Below are positions 20,087 through 30,642 of a stretch of 64,000 nt of DNA, in pieces (position 1 is the first letter of the stretch; each line of letters begins with the position of its first letter). A model generated the notes under the pieces. The model saw only the letters and a program-made list of their open reading frames with translations, did no database searches and was not told the DNA's origin. The translations under genes and the position numbers were made by a program. The stretch is taken from contig JABXHM010000017.1 of the NCBI GenBank assembly GCA_013373625.1, positions 53,192 to 117,191 on the forward strand. Reading direction: 5' to 3'. This DNA comes from Alteromonadaceae bacterium. Its GTDB lineage: Bacteria > Pseudomonadota > Gammaproteobacteria > Enterobacterales > Alteromonadaceae.

Positions 20087-20620
20087 ATGTCACGAGTAGC
20101 AAAGGCCCCTGTTGACCTCGCCTCAGGCGTAGAGATGTCTATCTCAGGTCAAGAAGTCACAATCAAAGGTAAAAACGGTACATTGAGCCGCGTATTTAAC
20201 GACGCTGTGGAAGTGGTACAAGAAGAGAACCAGATCAAAGTGTTACCTCGCGAAGGTTTCCCTGATGGCTGGGCTCAGGCAGGTACTGCACGCGCATTGT
20301 TAAATTCAATGGTGATCGGTGTGACCGAAGGTTTTGAGAAAAAACTGCAGCTGTTAGGTGTTGGTTATCGTGCGCAGGCACAAGGTAGCAAACTTAACCT
20401 GACTCTGGGTTTCTCTCACCCTGTAGCATACGAAATGCCTCAGGGCATTACAGTTGAAACTCCTAGCCAAACTGAAATCGTCGTTAAAGGCGCCGATAAG
20501 CAGGTGGTAGGGCAGGTTGCGGCGAACATTCGCGCTTACCGTCCACCAGAGCCTTACAAAGGTAAAGGTGTTCGTTACGCTGACGAATATGTACGTCGTA
20601 AAGAAGCTAAGAAAAAGTAG
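20087..20620 (+). CDS. rplF: 50S ribosomal protein L6
   Basis: 177 residues made of two related folds, with the [12 protein letters not shown] and [16 protein letters not shown] motifs that define L6. It sits near the sarcin-ricin loop of the 50S subunit. A GGAGG ribosome binding site precedes the ATG. Confidence 0.98.
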   Translation: MSRVAKAPVDLASGVEMSISGQEVTIKGKNGTLSRVFNDAVEVVQEENQIKVLPREGFPDGWAQAGTARALLNSMVIGVTEGFEKKLQLLGVGYRAQAQGSKLNLTLGFSHPVAYEMPQGITVETPSQTEIVVKGADKQVVGQVAANIRAYRPPEPYKGKGVRYADEYVRRKEAKKK

Positions 20621-20632
20621 GTGGGTGATACG

Positions 20633-20986
20633 ATGGATAAGAAAACATCACGCTTGCGCCGCGCAACTCGCGCACGCGCTAAAATTCGTGAACTGGCCGC
20701 GCATCGCCTGGTGATTAACCGTACACCTCGCCACATTTATGCTCAGTTAATCGCGCCAAGCGGTTCTGAAGTATTGGCGGCGGCTTCTACGGTTGAAAAA
20801 GATCTGGCTAAAGATCTGAAATCAACTGGCAACGCTGAAGCAGCGGCGTTAGTGGGTAAAGCAATCGCAGAACGTGCAATCGAAAAAGGCATTAAAGACG
20901 TGGCTTTTGATCGCAGCGGTTTTAAATACCACGGTCGCGTTAAAGCATTAGCTGATGCAGCTCGCGAAGCTGGCCTTCAGTTCTAG
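20633..20986 (+). CDS. rplR: 50S ribosomal protein L18
   Basis: 117 residues, [21 protein letters not shown] onward, ending with the invariant [19 protein letters not shown]. It binds 5S rRNA with L5. The ATG at 20633 gives the E. coli length; an earlier in-frame start would only add an unrelated tetrapeptide. Confidence 0.98.
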   Translation: MDKKTSRLRRATRARAKIRELAAHRLVINRTPRHIYAQLIAPSGSEVLAAASTVEKDLAKDLKSTGNAEAAALVGKAIAERAIEKGIKDVAFDRSGFKYHGRVKALADAAREAGLQF

Positions 20987-20995
20987 GAGTTAATA

Positions 20996-21496
20996 ATGGC
21001 TAAACAAGAAGTTCAAACAGGCGAACTGTTAGAGAAATTGATTGCCGTTAACCGTGTTTCTAAAGTGGTTAAAGGTGGTCGTATCTTCAGTTTCACTGCA
21101 TTGACTGTAGTGGGTGATGGCAATGGCCGTGTAGGTTTTGGTTACGGTAAAGCACGTGAAGTGCCAGCTGCAATCCAAAAAGCGATGGAAAAAGCCCGTC
21201 GCAACATGGTTAACGTTGATCTTAACGGTCACACGTTACAGCACCCAATTAAAGGTCGTCACTCAGGTTCTAAAGTTTACATGCAGCCTGCATCAGAAGG
21301 TACCGGTATTATCGCCGGCGGTGCAATGCGTGCAGTACTTGAAGTAGCTGGTGTGCAGAACGTACTTTCAAAATGTTACGGCTCTACAAACCCAATCAAC
21401 GTTGTTCGTGCAACCGTTAACGCGCTGACCGAGATGAACTCGCCAGCGGGTATTGCTGCGAAACGTGGATTGTCTGTAGAAGAAATTTTGGGGTAA
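20996..21496 (+). CDS. rpsE: 30S ribosomal protein S5
   Basis: 166 residues with the S5 double-stranded-RNA-binding motif ([20 protein letters not shown]) and the C-terminal fold ([18 protein letters not shown]). S5 controls decoding accuracy. It is preceded by TAGGAG. Confidence 0.98.
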   Translation: MAKQEVQTGELLEKLIAVNRVSKVVKGGRIFSFTALTVVGDGNGRVGFGYGKAREVPAAIQKAMEKARRNMVNVDLNGHTLQHPIKGRHSGSKVYMQPASEGTGIIAGGAMRAVLEVAGVQNVLSKCYGSTNPINVVRATVNALTEMNSPAGIAAKRGLSVEEILG

Positions 21497-21502
21497 TCAG
21501 AC

Positions 21503-21682
21503 ATGGCAACGATTAAAGTAAAGCAAACTAAAAGTGCGATTGGCAGATTGCCAAAGCACAAAGCAACGCTGAAAGGCTTGGGTCTGCGGAAAATCAACCA
21601 TGTTCGTGAACTGGAAGACACCCCAGCCGTACGTGGCATGATTAACCGTGTAAACTACATGGTTGAGATAGTGGAGGAGTAA
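21503..21682 (+). CDS. rpmD: 50S ribosomal protein L30
   Basis: A 59-residue protein, [20 protein letters not shown] onward, with the L30 pattern [21 protein letters not shown]. It lies six bases after rpsE and is followed three bases after its stop by rplO. The whole order rplN-X-E-rpsN-H-rplF-R-rpsE-rpmD-rplO-secY-rpmJ is the standard spc operon. Confidence 0.97.
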   Translation: MATIKVKQTKSAIGRLPKHKATLKGLGLRKINHVRELEDTPAVRGMINRVNYMVEIVEE

Positions 21683-21685
21683 GAC

Positions 21686-22120
21686 ATGCGTTTAAATAGT
21701 ATTGCTCCTGCACCAGGAGCCAAACATTCAGGTAAGCGTACAGGCCGTGGTATCGGCTCAGGTCTTGGTAAAACCAGTGGTCACGGCCACAAGGGACAAA
21801 AAAGCCGTTCAGGCGGTCGTGTCAAGCCAGGATTTGAAGGTGGTCAGATGCCACTGCAGCGCCGTCTTCCTAAGTTCGGTTTCACCTCTCGTAAGAGCTT
21901 CGTATCCGATCAGGTTACGTTGAGTGAAATTGCTAAGGTTGAGGGTGATACAGCTTCTCTCGAAACTTTAAAAGCAGCGGGTCTTGTTAAGAAAGACGTA
22001 CTGTTCGTTAAAGTTGTTAAGAGTGGTGAAGTATCACGTGCTGTGACTGTAAGCGGGTTGAAGGTTACTAAAGGTGCCAAAGAGGCGATTGAAGCTGCTG
22101 GCGGTAAAGTAGAGGAATAA
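21686..22120 (+). CDS. rplO: 50S ribosomal protein L15
   Basis: 144 residues beginning [18 protein letters not shown] with the long basic Gly-rich extension ([18 protein letters not shown]) that threads into 23S rRNA. It is a late-assembly organiser of the 50S subunit. A GGAGGAG ribosome binding site lies inside the end of rpmD. Confidence 0.98.
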   Translation: MRLNSIAPAPGAKHSGKRTGRGIGSGLGKTSGHGHKGQKSRSGGRVKPGFEGGQMPLQRRLPKFGFTSRKSFVSDQVTLSEIAKVEGDTASLETLKAAGLVKKDVLFVKVVKSGEVSRAVTVSGLKVTKGAKEAIEAAGGKVEE

Positions 22121-22125
22121 GCTAG

Positions 22126-23445
22126 ATGGCGAAACCAGGATTGGATTCGGGCGCAAAAAGCGGCTTGAGTGAGCTTAAAGCGAGATTGTTGTTCGTATTC
22201 GGAGCAATTGTAGTATTCCGGTTGGGTTCTTATGTACCTATTCCTGGTATTGATGCTGCAGTGTTGGCTCAATTATTCGAGCAACAAAAAGGCACCATCG
22301 TAGAAATGTTTAACATGTTCTCAGGTGGTGCGCTTGAGCGTGCATCAGTTCTGGCTTTAGGGATTATGCCTTACATTACTGCATCGATTATTATGCAGCT
22401 GCTCTCAGTTGTGCATCCGCCAATGGTTGAGTTGAAAAAAGAAGGTGAAGCAGGCAAACGCAAGATCAGTCAGTACACGCGTTATTTAACGTTGGTACTG
22501 GCGACTTTCCAGTCAATTGGTATTGCGACAGGCCTGCCTAACCTGATTAATGGTTTGGTTATTAATCCTGGCATCGGATTTTACTTTACAGCAGTAGTTA
22601 GCTTAGTCACGGGAACAATGTTCCTGATGTGGTTAGGTGAGCAAATTACTGAACGAGGTATTGGTAACGGTATCTCTATTTTGATTTTTGCTGGTATTGT
22701 TGCCGGTCTGCCCACAGCGATTGGTCAGACAGCGGAACAAGCAAGACAGGGCGACATTAACATGTTGTTGTTGTTATTAATCGGCGCCATTGTAATTGGT
22801 CTGACGTACCTGGTTGTGTTCGTAGAACGCGCCCAACGCCGGATCGTGGTAAACTACGCTAAGCGTCAGCAGGGCCGCAAGGTTTACGCTGCACAAAGCA
22901 CACATTTACCACTTAAAGTTAACATGGCAGGTGTTATACCACCGATTTTTGCATCCAGTATTATTTTGTTTCCAAGCACCATTGCTGGTTGGTTTGGTCA
23001 AAATGAATCAATGGCCTGGTTACAAGACGTAGCATTGTTATTGTCGCCTGGTCAGCCGTTGTACGTAATGTTATATGCAGTTGCGATTATCTTCTTCTGC
23101 TTCTTCTATACCGCGCTGGTATTTAACCCGCGTGATACAGCAGATAATTTGAAGAAATCCGGTGCGTTCATACCAGGCATCCGCCCGGGTGAGCAAACAT
23201 CGCGTTACATCGACAAGGTAATGACTCGCCTGACACTTGCTGGCGCTCTATACATAACCTTTATTTGTTTAGTGCCCGAGTTCATGTTGATTGCGTGGAA
23301 CGTGCCTTTCTACTTCGGTGGGACGTCACTGTTAATTATCGTAGTTGTTATCATGGACTTTATGGCGCAGGTGCAGACTCATTTGATGTCAAGTCAATAT
23401 GATTCTGTTCTGAAGAAAGCGAATCTTAAAGGCTACGGCCGCTAA
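22126..23445 (+). CDS. secY: Preprotein translocase subunit SecY
   Basis: A 439-residue inner-membrane protein with ten membrane segments that forms the protein-conducting channel with SecE and SecG. Diagnostic pieces are the plug-side motif [21 protein letters not shown], the cytoplasmic loop [19 protein letters not shown] and the final [20 protein letters not shown]. It lies five bases after rplO, as usual. Confidence 0.98.
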   Translation: MAKPGLDSGAKSGLSELKARLLFVFGAIVVFRLGSYVPIPGIDAAVLAQLFEQQKGTIVEMFNMFSGGALERASVLALGIMPYITASIIMQLLSVVHPPMVELKKEGEAGKRKISQYTRYLTLVLATFQSIGIATGLPNLINGLVINPGIGFYFTAVVSLVTGTMFLMWLGEQITERGIGNGISILIFAGIVAGLPTAIGQTAEQARQGDINMLLLLLIGAIVIGLTYLVVFVERAQRRIVVNYAKRQQGRKVYAAQSTHLPLKVNMAGVIPPIFASSIILFPSTIAGWFGQNESMAWLQDVALLLSPGQPLYVMLYAVAIIFFCFFYTALVFNPRDTADNLKKSGAFIPGIRPGEQTSRYIDKVMTRLTLAGALYITFICLVPEFMLIAWNVPFYFGGTSLLIIVVVIMDFMAQVQTHLMSSQYDSVLKKANLKGYGR

Positions 23446-23470
23446 GATAAGCCTACTACGGAGTGATGTA

Positions 23471-23584
23471 ATGAAAGTTCGTGCATCAGTTAAGAAAATT
23501 TGCCGTAACTGTAAAATCATCAAGCGCAACGGTGTTGTGCGCGTGATTTGCGTTGAGCCTAAGCACAAGCAAAGGCAAGGCTAA
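23471..23584 (+). CDS. rpmJ: 50S ribosomal protein L36, zinc-ribbon type
   Basis: A 37-residue protein, [20 protein letters not shown] onward. The metal ligands C11, C14, C27 and H32 are all present, so this is the zinc-binding form. It closes the spc operon and is one residue shorter than the E. coli protein. It is preceded by ACGGAGTGATGTA. Confidence 0.97.
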   Translation: MKVRASVKKICRNCKIIKRNGVVRVICVEPKHKQRQG

Positions 23585-23614
23585 TCCAAGCGGTGATCGA
23601 TTAGTTACACCGAT

Positions 23615-23642
23615 AAGCTGAGTCTGTTTACAGGCTCAGCTT
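23615..23642 (+). terminator. Hairpin between spc and alpha operons
   Basis: A 12-base stem (AAGCTGAGTCTG with CAGGCTCAGCTT, one G-T pair) and a four-base loop, with only a short T run after it. It probably works as an attenuator or partial terminator. The following 100 bases form the alpha operon leader, where S4 would be expected to bind. Confidence 0.6.
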
Positions 23643-23749
23643 TCGGTGTGGTTAAAATAATCACCTAATATTTGCATTTTGTTCGACGGGTAAGTATCCT
23701 AACGGGCTTTTTAGGTCGTCGACAATTATTACAAAGAGGAGTGCTGTTA

Positions 23750-24106
23750 ATGGCCCGTATCGCTGGCATTAACATTCCTGAACACAAGCACGCCGTGATT
23801 GCTCTACAAGCAATTTTCGGTGTTGGTCCTACACGTGCGAAAAGCATCTGTGAAGGCGCTGGTGTTGCAGAAAATACAAAAATCAAAGAGCTTGACGAAG
23901 CGACAATTGAGAAGCTTCGTGAACAAGTGGCTAAGTTCACCGTAGAAGGTGACTTACGTCGTGAAGTTTCTATGAGCATTAAACGTTTGATGGACCTGGG
24001 TTGCTTCCGTGGTATTCGCCACCGTCGTAGCTTACCTCTACGTGGTCAGCGCACTAAAACTAATGCGCGTACCCGTAAAGGTCCTCGTAAGCCAATTAAA
24101 AAGTAA
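23750..24106 (+). CDS. rpsM: 30S ribosomal protein S13
   Basis: 118 residues from [20 protein letters not shown] to the basic tail [18 protein letters not shown]. The ATG at 23750 follows an AGAGGAG ribosome binding site and gives the family length. A longer open frame upstream is just the untranslated leader. It contacts the P-site tRNA and L5. First gene of the alpha operon. Confidence 0.98.
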   Translation: MARIAGINIPEHKHAVIALQAIFGVGPTRAKSICEGAGVAENTKIKELDEATIEKLREQVAKFTVEGDLRREVSMSIKRLMDLGCFRGIRHRRSLPLRGQRTKTNARTRKGPRKPIKK

Positions 24107-24122
24107 GCGGGGAGAATAAGTT

Positions 24123-24515
24123 ATGGCAAAAGCACCGACTCGTAGCACGCGTAAACGCGCTAAACGTCAGGTTGCAGACGGTATGGCTCATATCCATGCG
24201 TCTTTCAACAATACAATTGTGACTATCACAGACCGTTCAGGCAATGCACTTGCGTGGGCAACATCTGGTGGTTCAGGTTTCCGTGGTTCACGTAAATCTA
24301 CCCCATTTGCTGCACAGGTAGCTGCTGAGCGTGCAGGCGTAGCCGCACAAGATTACGGTCTGAAGAACCTTGAAGTGTTCGTTAAAGGTCCAGGTCCAGG
24401 CCGTGAGTCTGCGATCCGTGCGCTTAACGCAACCGGTTACAAGATCACAAACATTACCGATGTGACGCCTATTCCTCACAACGGTTGTCGTCCACCGAAA
24501 AAACGTCGCGTTTAA
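24123..24515 (+). CDS. rpsK: 30S ribosomal protein S11
   Basis: 130 residues with the S11 signatures [19 protein letters not shown] and [20 protein letters not shown]. It lies in the platform of the 30S subunit, next to the mRNA exit. Confidence 0.98.
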   Translation: MAKAPTRSTRKRAKRQVADGMAHIHASFNNTIVTITDRSGNALAWATSGGSGFRGSRKSTPFAAQVAAERAGVAAQDYGLKNLEVFVKGPGPGRESAIRALNATGYKITNITDVTPIPHNGCRPPKKRRV

Positions 24516-24539
24516 TCGACGGACAGTTGGAGAAAGAAC

Positions 24540-25160
24540 ATGGCAAGATATTTGGGTCCAAAACTCAAGCTTAGCCGCCGCGAAGGAACTGACCTGTTCC
24601 TGAAAAGTGGCGTTCGCGCAATCGATTCTAAATGTAAAATCGAAACTGCGCCTGGTCAACATGGTGCCCGTCGTGGTCGTCTGTCTGATTATGGTGTACA
24701 GCTGCGTGAGAAACAAAAAGTCCGTCGTATGTACGGTATTTTGGAAAAGCAATTCCGCAACTACTATAAAGAAGCGGCTCGTCTGAAAGGCAACACTGGT
24801 GAAAACCTGTTGCAACTTCTTGAGCAGCGTCTTGATAACGTAGTTTATCGTATGGGATTTGCCAGCACTCGTGCGGAAGCGCGTCAGTTGGTAAGCCACA
24901 AAGCTATTGTTGTTAATGGCCAAGTGGTAAACATTCCATCATTTAACGTTACTGCCGAAGACGTGGTTTCTGTTCGTGAAAAAGCTAAAAAGCAAGCGCG
25001 TATCGCGGCTGCTTTAGAACTGGCTGACCAACGCGAGAAGCCAACCTGGATTGAAGTAGACAACAACAAGATGGAAGGTACGTTCAAGCGTGTTCCAGAA
25101 AGAACTGACTTGTCTGCCGAAATTAACGAACAGTTGATCGTCGAACTTTACTCTAAGTAA
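24540..25160 (+). CDS. rpsD: 30S ribosomal protein S4
   Basis: 206 residues, [21 protein letters not shown] onward, with the S4 RNA-binding domain ([20 protein letters not shown]). The N-terminal region has one of the zinc-type cysteines replaced, as in E. coli. S4 nucleates 30S assembly and is the translational repressor of the alpha operon. It is preceded by GGAGAAAG. Confidence 0.98.
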   Translation: MARYLGPKLKLSRREGTDLFLKSGVRAIDSKCKIETAPGQHGARRGRLSDYGVQLREKQKVRRMYGILEKQFRNYYKEAARLKGNTGENLLQLLEQRLDNVVYRMGFASTRAEARQLVSHKAIVVNGQVVNIPSFNVTAEDVVSVREKAKKQARIAAALELADQREKPTWIEVDNNKMEGTFKRVPERTDLSAEINEQLIVELYSK

Positions 25161-25182
25161 AGCTAACTAAAGAGGAAGCATT

Positions 25183-26169
25183 GTGGGTTCTGTGACTGAA
25201 TTCCTTAAACCGAGATTAGTTGAGATCGAAAACGTTTCTCCTACTCGTGCCAAAGTAACTTTGGAGCCCCTGGAGCGTGGTTTTGGCCATACTCTGGGAA
25301 ACGCCTTACGTCGCATCTTATTGTCATCTATGCCTGGATGTGCAGTAACTGAAGTTGAGATTGACGGTGTCCTTCACGAGTACAGCACCAAAGAAGGTGT
25401 TCAAGAAGATGTGATCGAAATCTTGTTGAACCTGAAAGGTTTAGCGGTTCGCTTAGAAGGCAAAAACGAAGCGACTCTGACTCTGGTGAAATCTGGCGCT
25501 GGCCCTGTTGTAGCTGGTGATATCCAGCATGATGGTGACGTAGAAATCGTAAACCCTGAGCACGTTGTTTGTACTTTAACCGGCGAAGCTGAAATCAGCA
25601 TGCGTATTAAAGTAGAGATGGGCCGCGGTTATGTTCCAGCGTCAACACGTCGTTCCTCTGAAGAAGATGATCGTCCTATTGGTCGTTTATTAGTTGATGC
25701 TTCATACAGCCCTGTAGAACGTATTGCATACACCGTAGAATCTGCGCGTGTAGAACAGCGTACAGACCTGGATAAGCTGATCATTGATATGGAAACGAAC
25801 GGTACTTTAGATCCTGAAGAAGCCATTCGTCGTAGCGCTACCATTTTAGCTGAACAGCTGGATGCGTTTGTTGAGCTGCGTGATATCTCTGAGCCAGAAC
25901 AGAAAGAAGAAAAACCTGAGTTTGATCCTATTCTGTTACGTCCGGTCGATGACCTGGAGCTTACCGTACGTTCTGCGAACTGCTTGAAAGCAGAAGCTAT
26001 CCAGTATATTGGTGACCTGGTTCAGCGCACCGAGGTTGAGTTACTTAAAACGCCAAACCTTGGTAAAAAATCGCTAACTGAGATCAAAGATGTTCTCGCT
26101 TCACGTGGACTTTCTCTGGGCATGCGCCTGGAAAACTGGCCGCCTGAGAGCATCGCTGAAAAAGACTAA
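25183..26169 (+). CDS. rpoA: RNA polymerase alpha subunit
   Basis: 328 residues starting at a GTG after AGAGGAAG. The N-terminal dimerisation and assembly domain ([23 protein letters not shown]) and the C-terminal domain that binds UP elements and activators ([32 protein letters not shown]) are both complete. Confidence 0.98.
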   Translation: MGSVTEFLKPRLVEIENVSPTRAKVTLEPLERGFGHTLGNALRRILLSSMPGCAVTEVEIDGVLHEYSTKEGVQEDVIEILLNLKGLAVRLEGKNEATLTLVKSGAGPVVAGDIQHDGDVEIVNPEHVVCTLTGEAEISMRIKVEMGRGYVPASTRRSSEEDDRPIGRLLVDASYSPVERIAYTVESARVEQRTDLDKLIIDMETNGTLDPEEAIRRSATILAEQLDAFVELRDISEPEQKEEKPEFDPILLRPVDDLELTVRSANCLKAEAIQYIGDLVQRTEVELLKTPNLGKKSLTEIKDVLASRGLSLGMRLENWPPESIAEKD

Positions 26170-26209
26170 TCAGGTTTATTACACACTGATTTTTTAGAAG
26201 GATAAAACT

Positions 26210-26611
26210 ATGCGCCATCGTAAGAGTGGTCGTCAGTTGAATCGCAACAGCAGCCATCGTCAAGCTATGTTTAAAAACATGGCCGGTTCTTTGGTCAAGC
26301 ACGAAGTGATCAAAACGACGTTACCAAAAGCGAAAGAATTACGTCGCGTAATTGAGCCTCTTATCACATTGGCTAAGCAAGACAGCGTTGCAAATCGTCG
26401 TCTGGCTATGGCTCGTACTGGTGATAAAGAAGTAGTAGGTAAACTGTTCAACGAGCTTGGTCCTCGTTACGAAACTCGCCCAGGCGGATACTTACGCATT
26501 TTAAAATGCGGTTTCCGTGCCGGTGACAACGCGCCTATGGCATACGTTGAGTTAGTTGACCGCCCGGTTGTTGAAGCTGAAGAAGAAGCAGTAGAAGCAA
26601 CAGAAGAGTAA
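26210..26611 (+). CDS. rplQ: 50S ribosomal protein L17
   Basis: 133 residues: [21 protein letters not shown] onward, with an acidic C-terminal tail ([12 protein letters not shown]). It is the last gene of the alpha operon, near the peptide exit tunnel. A strong terminator follows. Confidence 0.98.
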   Translation: MRHRKSGRQLNRNSSHRQAMFKNMAGSLVKHEVIKTTLPKAKELRRVIEPLITLAKQDSVANRRLAMARTGDKEVVGKLFNELGPRYETRPGGYLRILKCGFRAGDNAPMAYVELVDRPVVEAEEEAVEATEE

Positions 26612-26649
26612 GTTATTACTCTGACAGGTAAAATACCGACGAAGAATTA

Positions 26650-26675
26650 AAAACCCGGCTTAGGCCGGGTTTTTT
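26650..26675 (+). terminator. Rho-independent terminator of the alpha operon
   Basis: Seven-base stem ACCCGGC / GCCGGGT with a four-base loop and a run of T residues, 40 bases after the rplQ stop. Confidence 0.93.
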
Positions 26676-26721
26676 GTGATCTGTACATTACTAATGTACT
26701 TGATAAGGTGCTTTACAATGC

Positions 26722-27102
26722 TCACGTTGTCGATTTGCAGCACTTGCTCCAGGCAATGCGTGTTATGACAGGTTTAAACATCAGATGATAAGCAGTTAAA
26801 TATAATACCATGCTGATGATTGAACCCATTATATCCAGCCAGTCAAAAGTTCGCTCCGGTATCCAACACTGCAGCATTTCATAAACAATCAGACCAATGG
26901 TAACTCCGAGTACATCAGTGTTTCTGTGTCTCGCATACACAGCCCCTATTAAAGCAGAGCAAATAACCACACTAATCGCATTAGGCCAGTTATGGAAAAA
27001 CAGCACTGTATAAGCATTGCCGGTGCTTTCATGCCAGTATCCAAGTAAGTAAAAAAGCACAGCAACTGCAAGGTAGGCAACTCTTATCCAAAACAATAGC
27101 AT
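26722..27102 (-). CDS. Small membrane protein, VanZ-like
   Basis: A 126-residue protein with about four membrane segments. The third part reads YEMLQCWIPERTFDWLDIMGS, which has the pattern of VanZ-like proteins (E-x-x-Q-x-x-x-P-x-R-x-x-D-x-x-D). An AGGAAAA ribosome binding site lies just upstream of the ATG. The function of such proteins in Gram-negative bacteria is unclear; VanZ confers low teicoplanin resistance in enterococci, but nothing here suggests that role. It converges on the alpha operon terminator. Confidence 0.7.
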   Translation of the reverse strand: MLLFWIRVAYLAVAVLFYLLGYWHESTGNAYTVLFFHNWPNAISVVICSALIGAVYARHRNTDVLGVTIGLIVYEMLQCWIPERTFDWLDIMGSIISMVLYLTAYHLMFKPVITRIAWSKCCKSTT

Positions 27103-27577
27103 GTCAGTTTTCCTGTAAAGGATGTTTAACTAAACCAATAGTCGACTGATGATTTGGCAGAATCAATACTGTCGTACAGGTAATTATCAAAACCCTCTTA
27201 GCCGCCGACAGCTTCATAAATGCAGGCGCCGGCTATTCAAGAATTGCAGGGACACGGCCACCCGATACATGTTCTATTTCTTCCTGATTAAGTGCTTGCG
27301 TGATTAGATTCCTCAATAAATGACAGCAAATCGCTGTTTCTTAATGATAAGAGTATTGAAATAAGAAGATACTGTACTAAATGTAGTATTTACTGCATTC
27401 TGACTTCAGCCTAACATAGCATGTCTTACAACCTGAGGTTAAAAAAAGTAGAACCCTTTAACCTTTGTGTAATGGCATAACAGCGCTAGATAACGTCTCA
27501 TGCTTGCTTTACTCAACGTTGTTCGCTAGCCTTTTGCATCTAAAAAACAGACATCAGCAGCTAAAAGTTTTGGATTC
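27103..27577. other. 475-base gap at the left edge of the glycan island
   Basis: No open frame of useful length and no clear repeat, tRNA or terminator is visible. It is AT-rich and must hold the promoters of the two divergent neighbours. It marks the change from housekeeping genes to the surface-glycan island. Confidence 0.5.
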
Positions 27578-28414
27578 ATGACAACACCCAAAGAGATCTA
27601 TAATCAAAACGTTATATCACTCAAAAGCCAACCTAATGTAAATATTGATTTTTCGCTGTACTCGTGGCGTGGTGAAACATCGTTGGTGTGTAAATCTGTT
27701 GATTTCACAACATTTGACGCTACTTATAAGATTAATCCCGTTGATATCGTGAGTTTCGCAAATGATCTATGTATCTATTTTAAAAACAACTTGAACATAA
27801 GGCGCATAACGAGCAGCGGTAATATAAACCTCCACGAACACCACTTTGTAGTTGAAACTATTCGGGATATATATTCGGGGATTATCACTCAACTTCTAGC
27901 AAATAACGAAGAAGAGCACAGCAACAAAATCGTTTCGTTTGGATTCCTGGGTAGAGAAAACTCAAAGCCGCAAAGAGAGCAGTATATAAAGATGAGTAAG
28001 TCCACGTCTTACATCGATTATATAAATACCGAAAGATTTAGCTGGCTACATGAAAATAAGTTCACGTCTGTATTAGACTTAAAAAGTAAGTATAAGTATT
28101 TTATTGATCTTAAAGGTCACACCTATAGCACCAAATCGTATTTATTACTGGCCTCGAAGCGAGTATTTTTTTCATCAATCCATAACGAAAGGTTATGGTG
28201 GGAAGAGCAATATCTCAAGCCATGGCAGAACTATATACCGGTGAAATCAGACTTATCTGACCTTCAGGAGGCTTATCAAACCATTGAGTCTGATCCCTCC
28301 CTCTACAATCAGATTGTGTCTAACAACCTAGCTCTGATTAACAATGAGTTATCCAAAGAAGCAGTGATGGATAAATTAGTGAAGGAAATGCTGAACTACA
28401 TTGAACTGGCATAA
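27578..28414 (+). CDS. Probable GT90 family (CAP10-like) glycosyltransferase
   Basis: A 278-residue protein. The C-terminal half matches the GT90 (CAP10/Rumi-like) pattern: YKYFIDLKGHTYSTKSYLLL, then LASKRVFFSS, then ERLWWEEQYLKPWQNYIPVK followed by SDLSDLQEAY. In this family these segments bind the UDP-sugar; eukaryotic members transfer xylose or glucose, and bacterial ones act in LPS or capsule assembly. The protein is shorter than most GT90 enzymes, mainly at the N-terminus. No signal peptide is visible, so it is probably cytoplasmic. It is the first gene of the glycan island, and a perfect hairpin follows it. Donor and acceptor are unknown. Confidence 0.72.
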   Translation: MTTPKEIYNQNVISLKSQPNVNIDFSLYSWRGETSLVCKSVDFTTFDATYKINPVDIVSFANDLCIYFKNNLNIRRITSSGNINLHEHHFVVETIRDIYSGIITQLLANNEEEHSNKIVSFGFLGRENSKPQREQYIKMSKSTSYIDYINTERFSWLHENKFTSVLDLKSKYKYFIDLKGHTYSTKSYLLLASKRVFFSSIHNERLWWEEQYLKPWQNYIPVKSDLSDLQEAYQTIESDPSLYNQIVSNNLALINNELSKEAVMDKLVKEMLNYIELA

Positions 28415-28439
28415 TTAGCATCTTGTAGAATATTTGCAC

Positions 28440-28472
28440 GAGCTAGTATAAAGAGTTTCTTTATACTAGCTC
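28440..28472. terminator. Perfect 14-base-pair inverted repeat after the GT90-like gene
   Basis: GAGCTAGTATAAAG and CTTTATACTAGCTC are exact complements around a five-base loop. There is no T run, so it may be a symmetric transcription barrier rather than a classic terminator. It lies 26 bases after the stop codon. Confidence 0.65.
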
Positions 28473-28603
28473 AAAACTGGCTCTACAGTTATTTGGCTCA
28501 GTAAATATTCGTTAAGAAACAGTACTAATACATGCATATTCAACTAAGTCAGGTGTAATCCTCCCCTAATTAGTTACATTCATATATATACCAGTCTGAG
28601 TTT

Positions 28604-29488
28604 TCACTCAAAAAATATCATTGCGTGGCAATCCTTACAGGTTTGTACAATAAATTTACTCAGTTGTGCATTTTCAGCAGTAGGTGTTTTATCGTCAAAA
28701 TGATGACTGAAAAAATCAACAGGCAAATTAAAATCAGTTAATAAACTGAATTTGCTATCATCATCAAAGTAATTGATAAAAAACTGTGCGACATTGCGAT
28801 GGATTTCAGGCCGTAAATGTACAGATTTATTAAAAGCAAGTATATTCACAACGCCTTTACTACCGAGGCTGGGGTTGTCAGCATGATTGGCTATGGAATG
28901 TGTTTTGGGGATGTTTGTTAATTGCAAGAAGGAGTCAACGACGTTTTGTTTTTCACGTTTTAATTGTTCAAAGCTGATTACAGAAAAGCGCGCACTATCA
29001 AAGTGTTTGTGCCATTTTTGCAGAGCTTTACCATAAAAGCCCAGCGTATGATATCTCTTTAAAAACGTACTTTTAGTCATAGTGCCTTTGTGGCTTTTGA
29101 TGATTTCTGCATACCAGGAGTTAAGAAACTTATCCTGGCGGCGAAGATACCAGATAATCGAAACATCAAACTCCCTCAAAATCTGTGTAATATAGGCAAT
29201 TTGCTTTTCGTCTAAACCAAACAGCATGTTTTCGTAGCTAACGATGTAAGTTTCTTCATCACCATTTTTAATCTCATCTACCAGGTCAGGCCAAAAACAA
29301 TTTTCTGTCGCGGTATTAATGGTGAGTTTAAAATGGCGTATTCCAACGTCAGGTTCGTTTTTGAGCAAGCATCGTTCGCAGAACTTCACTTTGTTTTTTG
29401 CAAGGTAATCAGGATGGGATGTAAGAAAATTTTGAATTGATGAACTTCCTGTTTTGTACTGTCCAATATGTAACACAACATGCTTCAT
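28604..29488 (-). CDS. Sulfotransferase-like protein
   Basis: A 294-residue P-loop sulfotransferase homologue. HIGQYKTGSSSIQNFL near the N-terminus is the 5'-phosphosulfate-binding loop for PAPS. IIWYLRRQDKFLNSWYAE fits the 3'-phosphate-binding strand with its conserved Arg and Ser. I use the ATG at 29488; the frame extends to a TTG eight codons earlier, but the later ATG gives the family start with the P-loop near residue 8. Such enzymes sulfate glycan hydroxyls. It is one of five sulfotransferase genes in the island. The acceptor is unknown. Confidence 0.82.
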   Translation of the reverse strand: MKHVVLHIGQYKTGSSSIQNFLTSHPDYLAKNKVKFCERCLLKNEPDVGIRHFKLTINTATENCFWPDLVDEIKNGDEETYIVSYENMLFGLDEKQIAYITQILREFDVSIIWYLRRQDKFLNSWYAEIIKSHKGTMTKSTFLKRYHTLGFYGKALQKWHKHFDSARFSVISFEQLKREKQNVVDSFLQLTNIPKTHSIANHADNPSLGSKGVVNILAFNKSVHLRPEIHRNVAQFFINYFDDDSKFSLLTDFNLPVDFFSHHFDDKTPTAENAQLSKFIVQTCKDCHAMIFFE

Positions 29489-29733
29489 TGCCTTTAAAAA
29501 TCTCCGTTTCAATTAAAAACTTAACCGCTCCAATAATGCGCTTTATATAAAGTCAATCTATATATTGCGAAAAAGTGACATTTCCCTTACGCGTTGAAGA
29601 TTAATTACTACCAATGGTAACAAGCGAAGTGACATAGCTAAACGCTAAGGCTTAACAGAAAGTAAGCGTTTTAAAGTTATACGAATAAAATAAATACTGC
29701 TAAACCATTGCTGATAACAGACTTCACGCGCTA

Positions 29734-30642
29734 TTAGCTGAAGTGTTTGGTGAGAAACCGCTGTAGCGATGCACGTTCATTGTTTAACGTGTAGCCAGAC
29801 GCAATTTGCCTGCCCACATACCGACTAAACTTAGTCAATAATCCCGGTTGTTTGTTAGACTGCAAGATTGCAGCTTTAATTTCAGTCAAAGAATATTCAG
29901 GCATAAAGAGATTGCCAAATACAGAATAGTATTCCTTGTTGGCTACACAGTAAGGCACTATAGCGCTATTACTGTAGTACATGGCTTCGATACCGGGTAA
30001 ATAGAAGCCTTCGGTTTGATTAGGTAGTGCAATGGTAATAGAGGATGATGCCATGGCAGAAATAACCTCGACACGCTCTTGTGTAGATGTATCAATTTTT
30101 ACTGTAAAACCTGAGTTTATTGCCCAGTCGTAAATCTCGCCGCCTAATTCTGGTTGCTTATTCGCTAATATATACATATCCCGTTGAAGCTTCGACTCAA
30201 CGTTTGGGAAGTCATGCCCCATTTTTATTACATAACAGGGCCCGTTAGCGTGGGGTGCTATAGCCTCCTTCACTGCTTTGGAGACGCATAAGCGAATCGC
30301 AGGCTGTTGTAAAAATTGAAAAAGCGGTTCACGGGGATCGCCATGGCGAACGTGTTGAATAAGGTTAATGACGGTTTGGTTTTTATTGCGTAATGGGAGG
30401 TATGACTGCCAGTCCATACCCGCTAAAAAAACAGTATCAAACTCTGTCGGGTCATAATTCTGTTGGTATCTTACTGATGGTAAATTGGTAAACAAGTCGC
30501 GGGCGGTCGCTGCTTTATTACTAACATAAAGTGTTGGCTGCCAGCCTAATGCAATAAAATGAGCGAGGTAGTCACGCACTTTTTGATGGCCACCAGTATA
30601 TCCGTGATAATGGCGTATGAACGATATGCGTTTGTTTTTCAT
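29734..30642 (-). CDS. GT4-like glycosyltransferase
   Basis: A 302-residue GT-B fold protein. The N-terminus ISFIRHYHGYTGGHQKVRDYL has the Gly-rich acceptor loop (usually GG-x-E/Q). The C-terminal NQTEGFYLPGIEAMYYSNSAIVPYC is the conserved donor-binding region, with the EGF-x-LP-x-IEAM pattern of GT4 enzymes. It is rather short for GT4 (usually 350-400 residues). It lies divergently from a sulfotransferase gene. Probably cytoplasmic or membrane-peripheral, adding a sugar to a lipid-linked glycan. Confidence 0.8.
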   Translation of the reverse strand: MKNKRISFIRHYHGYTGGHQKVRDYLAHFIALGWQPTLYVSNKAATARDLFTNLPSVRYQQNYDPTEFDTVFLAGMDWQSYLPLRNKNQTVINLIQHVRHGDPREPLFQFLQQPAIRLCVSKAVKEAIAPHANGPCYVIKMGHDFPNVESKLQRDMYILANKQPELGGEIYDWAINSGFTVKIDTSTQERVEVISAMASSSITIALPNQTEGFYLPGIEAMYYSNSAIVPYCVANKEYYSVFGNLFMPEYSLTEIKAAILQSNKQPGLLTKFSRYVGRQIASGYTLNNERASLQRFLTKHFS

